From Christensenella sp. UBA1385 (GTDB lineage: Bacteria; Bacillota; Clostridia; Christensenellales; Aristaeellaceae): a DNA stretch of 11,995 bases. Numbering within the stretch: position 1 is the stretch's first letter; each line of letters begins with the position of its first letter. A program made the position numbers and the translations under genes. Below, piece by piece: positions 6,032-11,995 of this stretch. The DNA lies in assembly GCA_002305755.1 (NCBI GenBank), contig DBQV01000024.1:1-11995 (forward strand), given 5' to 3'. The notes below the pieces were generated by a model, which had not been told where the DNA came from, did not search any database, and saw nothing but the letters and a program-made list of their open reading frames with translations.

Positions 6032-7197
6032 GCGGCGTTCTGGCGGTGGCGACCGGCGGCGAAAAGCGCCGGGCGGCCCTGCTGATCGACGGCAGACTGT
6101 ACGAATACCGCGAGAGCAGCGGCACGGGCGGGATCAGTGCGGGCGAGATCTACCTGGGCAAGGTCAGCCGCGTGATGAAGAACCTGGGGGCCTCCTTCGT
6201 GCGGCTCCCGGGGCAGACGGACGGCTTCCTGCCCTTCGACGAGACGCCCGGGGGCCAGCCCCTGCCGGGCGACAGCCTGCCGGTGCAGGTGAAAAAGCCC
6301 CCGCTCGATCACAAGGCCGCCTACCTGACGGGCAAGATCGTGCTCCGGGGCAGCTGCTTCTCGCTGCTGTGCCGCGAGGAAGTCAGCCGGATCTCCTCCC
6401 GCGTGAAGGACGGGGAGAAGCGAAAGGCCCTCTACCGCCTGGCGGACGCGCTGCGCCCCGCGGGCCTGGGCCTTTTGATGGGGGAAGCCGCCCTCGCCAC
6501 GGACAGGGAGCTGCTGCGGGCGGAGATCACGGCCCTGGCCGAGCGCTGGCAGCGGCTGTCGCAGGCGGCCTCGTCCGCCGTCGCGCCCGCCCTGATCGAG
6601 GGGGCGGAGGACACCGTGGCCGCGCTGCTGCGCGCCCTGCCCGAGCCGCCCGAGCGGATCGTCTGCGACAGGCCGGAGCTGCTTGCCGATTTCGGCCTCC
6701 CCGTCACCCAGGCGCGCGATCCGATGCAGCTGTACGAGGTGGACCACAAGCTGCGCCGCGGCCTGATGCGCAGGCAGTCGCTCAAAAGCGGGGCGACCCT
6801 GGTGATCGACCGCTGCGAGGCGCTGTGGGCCATCGATGTGAACACGGCCGCCAACATCGCAGGCAGGGACAGGGAGAAGACCCTGCTGGACACCAACCTG
6901 GAGGCCGCGCGGGAGATCGCCCGCCTGATGCGTCTGCGGCGCATGAGCGGCATGATCCTGATCGACTTTATCGATCTTGGGTCAAACGCGGAACGCGAGC
7001 AGGTGGCGCAGGCGCTGCGGGAGGCCCTGGCACAGGACCCGGTGCGCTGCTCCGTGCACGGCTTCACCAGCCTGGGCCTGATGCAGCTGACGCGCAAAAA
7101 GGAGGAAGCCCCGCTGACGGGCGAAAGCCTGCTCCCCTGCCCCCTGTGCCATGGCCGGGGCACGATCAGCCTTGAGGAGAATGAAGATGAAGCGTGA
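6028..7197 (+). CDS. rng: Rne/Rng-family ribonuclease (RNase E/G), compact form
   Basis: The protein has 389 residues and is an RNase E/G-family endoribonuclease, which cuts single-stranded RNA in rRNA maturation and mRNA decay. An S1-like domain occupies about 38-100 (GEIYLGKVSRV). The two metal-binding aspartates are D270 in AIDVN and D313 in LIDFID, 43 residues apart as D303 and D346 are in E. coli RNase E. The zinc-link CPLC is at 371-374, which again keeps the E. coli spacing. R340 aligns with the 5'-phosphate-binding R373. However, the segment where RNase E has Arg169-Thr170 reads GLGLLMGEA (146-154), and the chain ends soon after the zinc-link, without the small domain of E. coli RNase G (489 residues). 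It starts at a GTG overlapping the upstream stop (GTGA), with GGAGG 4 bases before it. The family is certain; whether the 5'-end-sensing mode is retained is doubtful. E. coli positions are from memory. Confidence 0.9.
   Translation: MSGVLAVATGGEKRRAALLIDGRLYEYRESSGTGGISAGEIYLGKVSRVMKNLGASFVRLPGQTDGFLPFDETPGGQPLPGDSLPVQVKKPPLDHKAAYLTGKIVLRGSCFSLLCREEVSRISSRVKDGEKRKALYRLADALRPAGLGLLMGEAALATDRELLRAEITALAERWQRLSQAASSAVAPALIEGAEDTVAALLRALPEPPERIVCDRPELLADFGLPVTQARDPMQLYEVDHKLRRGLMRRQSLKSGATLVIDRCEALWAIDVNTAANIAGRDREKTLLDTNLEAAREIARLMRLRRMSGMILIDFIDLGSNAEREQVAQALREALAQDPVRCSVHGFTSLGLMQLTRKKEEAPLTGESLLPCPLCHGRGTISLEENEDEA
7175..7179 (+). promoter_or_regulatory. Shine-Dalgarno AGGAG deciding the miaB start
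   Basis: AGGAG lies 7 bases before the ATG at 7187 but only 1 base before the ATG at 7181, which favours the second ATG. An ATG at 7151 is also in frame but lies within the zinc-link coding region of the RNase gene. Confidence 0.6.
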
Positions 7198-8605
7198 ACC
7201 CATCGTTCACATAGACGAAGCCGCGATCGCGGCGCAGGAAAAGTTTGCCGACATCGTGCGCGAGCACCCGGACAGGCCCAGGACCTACCACATCGTCACC
7301 TTCGGCTGCCAGATGAACAGCCACGACTCGGAAACGCTGGCCGGCACCCTGCACCACATGGGCCTGCGCCAGGCCGAGGACAGGGCGCAGGCCGACCTGG
7401 TGCTGTTCAACACCTGCTGCATCCGCGACAACGCGGAGCGCAAGGCCCTGGGCAACATCACCTGGCTGAAGGAGGTCAAGAAGCGCCGCCCCGGTATGCT
7501 GATCGGCATCTGCGGCTGCATGATGCAGCAGCAGGGCATGGCGGAGACGGTGCTGAAAAAGTACCCCTTTGTGGACCTGGCCTTCGGCACGGGCTCCCTG
7601 TACCGCCTGCCCGAATACCTCTACCGGCTGGTGGATGAAAAGCGCCGCGTGATCGACGTGAGCCGCGAGGAGTCCACGCTGGCCGAGGGCCTGCGCACGC
7701 TGCGCGACAGCCCCTTTAAGGCCTACATCAACATCATGTACGGCTGCAACAACTTCTGCAGCTACTGCATCGTGCCCTATGTGCGCGGGCGCGAGCGCAG
7801 CCGCAGGGCGGACGACATCCTGCGGGAGGCCGAGCTGCTGGTCGAGGACGGCGTGAAGGAGATCACGCTGCTTGGGCAAAACGTGAACAGCTACGGCAAC
7901 GACACGGGCGAGATGAGCTTCCCCGAGCTGCTGCGGAGGCTGGATGCCACCGGCATCGAGCGCCTGCGCTTCATGACCTCCCACCCCAAGGACCTGTCCG
8001 AGGGCCTGATCGAGGCCTATGCCGGCCTTAAATCGCTGGCGCCGCACCTGCACCTGCCCATCCAGTCGGGCAGCGACAGGGTGCTGGCCGCCATGAACCG
8101 GGGCTATACCGTGGAGGAATACCTGAAAAAGGCCCGCGCGCTGCGCGCCGCCCGCCCCGACATCGGCCTGACCACGGACCTGATCGTGGCCTTTCCCGGC
8201 GAAACGGAGCAGGATTTCGAACAGACCCTGGCCCTGGTCAGCGAGATGCGCTACGACAGCGCCTTTACCTTCATCTATTCAAAGCGCGCGGGCACCCGCG
8301 CCGCCCAGATGACGGGCGAGGTGGACAAGGCCGTGGCCACGGAGCGCATCGAGCGGCTGATCGCCCTGCAGGAGGGCATCACGCAGGAGGTGCTGGCCTC
8401 TTTGAAGGGACATACGATGGGTATACTGGTAGAAGGTGTTTCCACCCGCCGGGAAAGCCAGCTGACCGGCAAGTGCGGGCGGAACATCTCCGTCAATTTC
8501 TCGGGCGGGGACGAAGGCCTGGTCGGCCGCATCGTGCCCGTCATCATCACAGGGGCCGGCAGCAACACGCTGCGCGGCGAATACGCAAAGGAGCAGCACA
8601 CATGA
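7187..8605 (+). CDS. miaB: tRNA-2-methylthio-N6-dimethylallyladenosine synthase MiaB
   Basis: From the chosen start the protein has 472 residues, in the range of the MiaB family. It adds a methylthio group to N6-isopentenyladenosine at position 37 of tRNAs reading U-starting codons, using two [4Fe-4S] clusters. The N-terminal methylthiotransferase domain carries C41 (TFGCQMN), a cysteine in NTCCIRDNAE and one in GICGCMMQQ, the ligands of the auxiliary cluster. The radical SAM motif is C187-NNF-C191-SY-C194, followed by the typical LLGQNVNSYG and LHLPIQSGSD segments. A TRAM RNA-binding domain fills about 400-465. NTCCIRDNAE and the QNVNSYG block favour MiaB over MtaB or RimO. An ATG at 7181 and a longer in-frame extension from 7151 are possible, but the Shine-Dalgarno spacing supports 7187. 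It overlaps the RNase gene by 11 bases and the YlbF-family gene by 4 (ATGA), so it is co-transcribed with both. Confidence 0.95.
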   Translation: MKREPIVHIDEAAIAAQEKFADIVREHPDRPRTYHIVTFGCQMNSHDSETLAGTLHHMGLRQAEDRAQADLVLFNTCCIRDNAERKALGNITWLKEVKKRRPGMLIGICGCMMQQQGMAETVLKKYPFVDLAFGTGSLYRLPEYLYRLVDEKRRVIDVSREESTLAEGLRTLRDSPFKAYINIMYGCNNFCSYCIVPYVRGRERSRRADDILREAELLVEDGVKEITLLGQNVNSYGNDTGEMSFPELLRRLDATGIERLRFMTSHPKDLSEGLIEAYAGLKSLAPHLHLPIQSGSDRVLAAMNRGYTVEEYLKKARALRAARPDIGLTTDLIVAFPGETEQDFEQTLALVSEMRYDSAFTFIYSKRAGTRAAQMTGEVDKAVATERIERLIALQEGITQEVLASLKGHTMGILVEGVSTRRESQLTGKCGRNISVNFSGGDEGLVGRIVPVIITGAGSNTLRGEYAKEQHT

Positions 8606-9012
8606 ACGACGCCATCTTACAGGCCGCCCAGAACCTGGGCAATCTGCTTCGCGAGAGCGAAGAATTTACCGCCATGCAGCAGAAGGAAGTGGACGCCCTG
8701 CTGGACAACGATCTGCAGGGCCTCTACCGCGAATACGCGCTGGCCCGCCAGAACCTGCAGGAGGCGCAGATGCAGCCCCAGCCGGATGAGACGGCGGTGG
8801 ACAGCCTGCGCAGCGAGGTCTCCCGCCTGGAGGGCGAGCTGGGCGAGGACAGGACCCTGCAGGCCCTGACCGCCTCGCGCAACGGGTTTGAGCGCCTGAT
8901 GCAGCAGGTGAACGGCGTGCTGGAGAGCATTCTGAACCCTCACGACGAGGAGGAAGAGGCCTTCGGCGGCTGCGGCGGCAGCTGCGCGGGATGCCACGGC
9001 TGCGGCGCCTGA
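8602..9012 (+). CDS. ylbF: YlbF-family protein with a cysteine-rich C-terminal tail
   Basis: The protein has 136 residues, mostly helical, and matches the YlbF/YmcA (Com_YlbF) family. In Bacillus subtilis YlbF, YmcA and YaaT form an iron-sulfur complex that steers RNase Y-dependent mRNA processing and affects competence, sporulation and biofilm formation. The helical body (about 1-112) starts with DAILQAAQNLGNLLRESEEF and includes a glutamine- and leucine-rich stretch. An acidic DEEEEAF linker follows, then C124, C128, C131 and C134 (CX3CX2CX2C), a likely metal or Fe-S site. The ATG overlaps the miaB stop and has AAAGGAG 8 bases upstream, which excludes longer upstream extensions of the frame. 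It is last in the operon and is followed by an intrinsic terminator. The family call is good. A role with RNase Y, or with the RNase E/G encoded three genes upstream in the same operon, is inferred only. Confidence 0.85.
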   Translation: MNDAILQAAQNLGNLLRESEEFTAMQQKEVDALLDNDLQGLYREYALARQNLQEAQMQPQPDETAVDSLRSEVSRLEGELGEDRTLQALTASRNGFERLMQQVNGVLESILNPHDEEEEAFGGCGGSCAGCHGCGA

Positions 9013-9032
9013 AGCGCCGGGCAGGAACAGGT

Positions 9033-9062
9033 GAGGGCCGTTTTGCGGCCCTCTTTGTTTTT
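9033..9062 (+). terminator. Rho-independent terminator ending the five-gene operon
   Basis: GAGGGCCG (9033-9040) pairs perfectly with CGGCCCTC (9046-9053) around a 5-base loop and is followed by TTTGTTTTT (9054-9062). It begins 20 bases after the ylbF stop. The T-tract runs directly into the mutS promoter, so it separates the two transcription units. Confidence 0.9.
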
Positions 9063-9087
9063 GGCGCGGCCCGCGCCGTGGTATAAT
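9061..9087 (+). promoter_or_regulatory. Extended -10 promoter of mutS-mutL
   Basis: A perfect TATAAT at 9082-9087 is preceded by TG at 9079-9080, making an extended -10 element. The only -35-like hexamer is TTGGCG at 9061-9066, with a short 15-base spacer, so the promoter probably relies on the extended -10. Transcription would start near 9094, giving a leader of about 40 bases. Confidence 0.75.
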
Positions 9088-9109
9088 GATAGATACGGGG
9101 CGCGGCCCC
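9063..9109. repeat. GC-rich 10-base direct repeat and palindromes bracketing the mutS -10 element
   Basis: GGCGCGGCCC occurs exactly at 9063-9072 and again at 9099-9108, 36 bases apart and on either side of TATAAT. The first copy is part of a perfect odd palindrome (GGCGCGG-C-CCGCGCC, 9063-9077) in the promoter spacer. The second is the core of a small stem (GGGGC-GCG-GCCCC, 9097-9109) at the start of the transcript. It may be an operator or a leader hairpin, or chance in GC-rich DNA. Confidence 0.5.
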
Positions 9110-9134
9110 AGTCAGTAAACGGCAGGAGTATCCC

Positions 9135-11732
9135 ATGGCCCAGCTTACACCCATGATGCAGCAGTACATGCAGGTCAAGCAGCAGTATCCCGACGCGATC
9201 CTGTTTTATCGTCTCGGCGATTTTTACGAGATGTTTTTTGACGACGCGCTGCTGGTCAGCCGCGAGCTGGAGCTGACGCTCACCGGACGCGACTGCGGGC
9301 TGCCCGAGCGCGCGCCCATGTGCGGCGTACCCTATCACGCGGCGGATACCTACCTGGCGCGGCTCATCGCGCGAGGGCACAAGGTGGCCATCTGCGAGCA
9401 GACGGAAGACCCGGCCGCCGCCAAGGGGCTGGTGCGGCGCGAGGTGGTGCGCGTCGTCACCCCCGGCACGGTGAGCGACTATGCCACGCTGAGCGAAAAG
9501 GCCAATAACTTCCTCTGCGCGGTCTATCTCTCGGGCCGGCAGGCGGGCCTCGCGCTGTGCGACGTGACCACGGGCGAGTTTTACGCCCGCGCGCTGAAGG
9601 ACGCGGAGGGAGAGCTCGCGGGCGCGCTGTCCGCCTTCTCCCCCAGCGAGATCATCACCAACGCGCCGGACGCGCTGCGGGGCCTGTGGGAAGGCTACAT
9701 CGGCGGCTACTCCGCCGCGGCTTTCAGCTTCGGCTCGGCCAGGGAAAGGCTGCTCAAGCACTTTCAGGTGGCCAGTCTGGACGCGCTGGGCCTGGACAGG
9801 GGCCTGCAGAGCGCGGCCCAGGCCGCGGGCGCGCTGCTTGCCTACCTGGCGGAAACGCAGAAGACCGAGCTGGGGCACATCCTCACGCTGCGCCTGCTCT
9901 CCCGGCAGGACACCATGCCGCTGGACGCAAATACCCGGCGCAGCCTGGAGCTGACGCAGAGCCTGCGCGGCGGCACGGCCTGGGGCTCGCTGCTCTGGCT
10001 GCTGGACAGGACGGCCACCGCCATGGGCGGGCGGCTGCTGCGCAGCTGGGTGGAGCAGCCCCTGCTGAAGCGGGAGGCCATCGAGACCCGCCTTAGCGCG
10101 GTGGACGCCCTGTACAGGGAGCCCGTTCTGTCCGAGCAGCTGCTGGACTGCCTCACCCGCGTATACGACATGGAACGGCTGCTGAGCCGCGTGGCCTACC
10201 GCACGGTCGGCCCGAGGGACTGCCTGGCCCTGCTGCGCTCGCTGCGGGAGGTGGGGCCGGTAAAAGCGCTGCTGGCAGGGACCGACAGCCCCGGCCTTCA
10301 GGGCGCGCTCTCCGGCATGGACGCCCTGCCCGAGCTGGCGGACCTCATCGAGCGGGCCATCGCGCCCGACCCGCCGCTGAACCTGGCGGAGGGCGGCGTG
10401 ATCCGTGAGGGCTTCGACCCGTCGCTGGACGAATACCGCGCCGCCGCCACGCAGGGCCGCGTGTGGCTGTCGGAGTTTGAGGCGCGCGAGCGGGAGGCCA
10501 CCGGCATCAGGAACCTCAAGGTGCAGTACAACCGCGTGTTCGGCTACGCCATCGAGGTGACCAAGTCCAACTACGCGTCCGTGCCGGCCCGCTACACCAG
10601 GCGGCAGACGCTGGCCAACTCCGAGCGTTACGTCACCGAGGAGCTGCTTACACTGGAGCGCAAGATCACGGGCGCGCAGGCCGAGAGCCTGCGCCTTGAA
10701 AACGAGCTCTACGGCCGCGTGAAGGACGCGCTCTTTGACGCGCTGCCCAGGCTGCAGAGCACGGCCCTGGGCTTCAAGCAGCTGGACGCCCTGCTGTCGC
10801 TGGCGCGCGTGGCGCGTGAAAACGGCTACGTGCGCCCCCGCCTCAACGAGGAGGGACGGCTGTCCGTCATCGACGGCCGCCACCCCGTGGTGGAAAGGAC
10901 GCTGAGCGACACCAGCTTCGTACCCAACGATACGCAGATGGACCCGGAGAGCGCCCGCGTGCTCATCCTCACCGGGCCCAATATGGCGGGCAAATCCACC
11001 TATATGCGGCAGACGGCGCTGATCACGCTGATGGCCCACATCGGCAGCTTCGTGCCCGCCAGGGAGGCGGACATCCCGCTGACCGACTGCATCTACACCC
11101 GCATCGGCGCGGCGGACGACCTGGCGGGCGGCCAATCCACCTTCATGGTGGAGATGAGCGAGCTGGCCTACATCCTGCGCAGCGCCACGCCCAGCTCGCT
11201 GGTGATCCTCGACGAGATCGGCCGCGGCACGGGCACCTTTGACGGCCTGGCCATCGCCTGGGCGGCGGTGGAATACCTGGCCGACCCCAAAAAGAGCGGC
11301 GCCAAGACGCTCTTTGCCACCCACTATCACGAGCTGTCCGAGCTGGAGGGCAGCCTGCCGGGCGTGATCAACTGCTGCGTCAGCGTGCAGGAGCTGGGCG
11401 AGGAGGTGGTCTTCCTGCGCAAGATCGTGCGCGGCGGGGCGGACAAGAGCTTCGGCACCTACGTAGCGCGGCTGGCCGGCGTGCCGCGGGCCGTGGTGGC
11501 CCGCGCCATGGAGATCCAGGCCCGGCTCGAAGCCAATAATTTCAACCAGAACGCCATCGGCAAGGGCATCCTCGAAAAGGGCCGCGCGGGCAGGAAGCAG
11601 CAGCTGGCCCTGTTTGACACCGGCAAGACCGAGCTGGTGGAGGAGCTGGCCGCTCTGGACGTGCTCTCCATGAGCCCCATGGACGCGCTCAACCGGCTCT
11701 TCCTGCTGCGCGAGAAAGCGAGGACGCTGTGA
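9135..11732 (+). CDS. mutS: DNA mismatch repair protein MutS
   Basis: The protein has 865 residues, the usual length of a full MutS. It recognises base mismatches and small loops and then acts with MutL as an ATP-driven clamp. The mismatch-reading Phe-x-Glu is F30-Y31-E32 in domain I (about 1-115). The connector domain follows (about 117-250), then the core and clamp (about 255-560). The ATPase domain has Walker A GPNMAGKST at 614-622, the STFMVEM signature segment, Walker B LVILDE (D693, E694), and the ATHYHEL motif. The C-terminus ends in a short SMSPMDALNRLFLL helix typical of the family's dimerisation tail. The start is an ATG with AGGAG 6 bases upstream. It has its own promoter just behind the ylbF terminator and is followed after 14 bases by mutL. 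All key residues are present, so it should be functional. The F-x-E motif and the gene order distinguish it from MutS2. Confidence 0.98.
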   Translation: MAQLTPMMQQYMQVKQQYPDAILFYRLGDFYEMFFDDALLVSRELELTLTGRDCGLPERAPMCGVPYHAADTYLARLIARGHKVAICEQTEDPAAAKGLVRREVVRVVTPGTVSDYATLSEKANNFLCAVYLSGRQAGLALCDVTTGEFYARALKDAEGELAGALSAFSPSEIITNAPDALRGLWEGYIGGYSAAAFSFGSARERLLKHFQVASLDALGLDRGLQSAAQAAGALLAYLAETQKTELGHILTLRLLSRQDTMPLDANTRRSLELTQSLRGGTAWGSLLWLLDRTATAMGGRLLRSWVEQPLLKREAIETRLSAVDALYREPVLSEQLLDCLTRVYDMERLLSRVAYRTVGPRDCLALLRSLREVGPVKALLAGTDSPGLQGALSGMDALPELADLIERAIAPDPPLNLAEGGVIREGFDPSLDEYRAAATQGRVWLSEFEAREREATGIRNLKVQYNRVFGYAIEVTKSNYASVPARYTRRQTLANSERYVTEELLTLERKITGAQAESLRLENELYGRVKDALFDALPRLQSTALGFKQLDALLSLARVARENGYVRPRLNEEGRLSVIDGRHPVVERTLSDTSFVPNDTQMDPESARVLILTGPNMAGKSTYMRQTALITLMAHIGSFVPAREADIPLTDCIYTRIGAADDLAGGQSTFMVEMSELAYILRSATPSSLVILDEIGRGTGTFDGLAIAWAAVEYLADPKKSGAKTLFATHYHELSELEGSLPGVINCCVSVQELGEEVVFLRKIVRGGADKSFGTYVARLAGVPRAVVARAMEIQARLEANNFNQNAIGKGILEKGRAGRKQQLALFDTGKTELVEELAALDVLSMSPMDALNRLFLLREKARTL

Positions 11733-11746
11733 CGGAAGGAAACAAC

Positions 11747-11995
11747 ATGGACAGGATCATCAAGCTGAGCCCCGAGGTCATCGGCCACATCGCCGCGGGC
11801 GAGGTGGTGGAGCGGCCCGCCGCCGCCGTCAAGGAGCTGGTGGAAAACAGCATGGACGCGGGAGCCACCGCCGTCACGGTGGATATCCGGGAGGGGGGTC
11901 TTGAATACCTCCGGGTCAGCGACAACGGCAGCGGCATCGAGCCGGGCGAGCTGCGCATGGCCTTTGAGCGGCACGCCACCAGCAAGCTGCGCACG
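11747..11995 (+). CDS. mutL: DNA mismatch repair protein MutL (N-terminal part; cut by window end)
   Basis: The first 83 residues of MutL are present. MutL is the GHKL-type ATPase that links MutS recognition to strand incision and removal. All early ATP-binding motifs are visible: the IAAGEVVERPA segment at about 15-25, the catalytic ELVENSMDAGA helix (about 30-40), DNGSGI (about 59-64) and RHATSK (about 75-80). The ATG follows a GGAAGGA purine run by about 6 bases. An in-frame GTG at 11729, overlapping the mutS stop (GTGA), would add six residues, but the ATG fits the usual MutL N-terminus better. The C-terminal domain, which carries the endonuclease site in Bacillota MutL, lies outside the window. 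It is co-transcribed with mutS. Confidence 0.97.
   Translation, partial: MDRIIKLSPEVIGHIAAGEVVERPAAAVKELVENSMDAGATAVTVDIREGGLEYLRVSDNGSGIEPGELRMAFERHATSKLRT

Noticed and set aside
8473..9012. A longer version of the YlbF protein starting inside miaB
   Set aside because: The added N-terminus is Arg/His/Gly-rich out-of-frame MiaB sequence. The ATG at 8602 has AAAGGAG at good spacing and the ATGA overlap typical of this operon.
8940..11330. A 796-codon open frame on the minus strand opposite mutS
   Set aside because: It runs through the mutS promoter, the terminator and the end of ylbF. Its product is rich in Arg, Gly, Ala, Gln and His with no recognisable domain, as expected for the antisense of GC-rich codons. 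mutS itself is unmistakable.
6028..11732. AGG arginine codons appearing mostly after codons ending in C
   Set aside because: Exceptions such as ccg-agg, gaa-agg and gcg-agg occur in mutS, and CGC is also common after C-ending codons. It is at most a mild context bias.

Overview
The window looks like a piece of a high-G+C member of the Bacillota (Clostridia-like). It carries a YlbF-family gene, the clostridial pairing of a B12-binding-type radical SAM protein with a DUF2344 protein next to an RNase E/G homologue, and mutS-mutL directly downstream of miaB-ylbF. Start sites use strong GGAGG Shine-Dalgarno sequences, and TTG and GTG starts are common. No RNA gene, CRISPR array, transposase or intact mobile element was seen.

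The window has two compositionally different halves. Bases 1 to about 3420 are distinctly less G+C-rich (25 of 60 bases are G/C at 1861-1920) than the rest (43 of 60 at 7801-7860). The left part holds the broken remnant of a ribose/galactose-type sugar-binding protein (1-660, plus strand). Facing it on the minus strand is a two-gene operon (776-3231) with its own recognisable promoter (3300-3328). The operon's first gene encodes a LicD-family phosphotransferase. The second encodes a fusion of an IspD/TarI-like cytidylyltransferase with an aminoglycoside-phosphotransferase-like kinase. Together they would supply three steps: phosphorylate an alcohol, activate it with CTP, and transfer the phospho-alcohol to a glycan. 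This is the most interesting part of the window. The substrate cannot be read from the sequence.

The right part is conserved housekeeping DNA on the plus strand. A strong extended -10 promoter (3466-3495) drives a tightly packed five-gene operon: TIGR03960-type radical SAM protein, TIGR03936/DUF2344 protein, a compact RNase E/G, MiaB (tRNA methylthiotransferase) and a YlbF-family protein. Three of its junctions are 4-base stop/start overlaps and the rng-miaB overlap is 11 bases. The operon ends at a clear intrinsic terminator (9033-9062). Its T-tract runs into a new extended -10 promoter for mutS, which is followed 14 bases later by mutL, cut by the window end. The theme of this half is RNA processing and modification followed by DNA mismatch repair.

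Points worth a second look are the kinase-cytidylyltransferase/LicD locus, an RNase E/G homologue lacking the usual 5'-sensor Arg-Thr pair and the C-terminal small domain, the cysteine-rich tail of the YlbF protein encoded in the same operon as that RNase, and an exact 10-base GC direct repeat bracketing the mutS -10 element.
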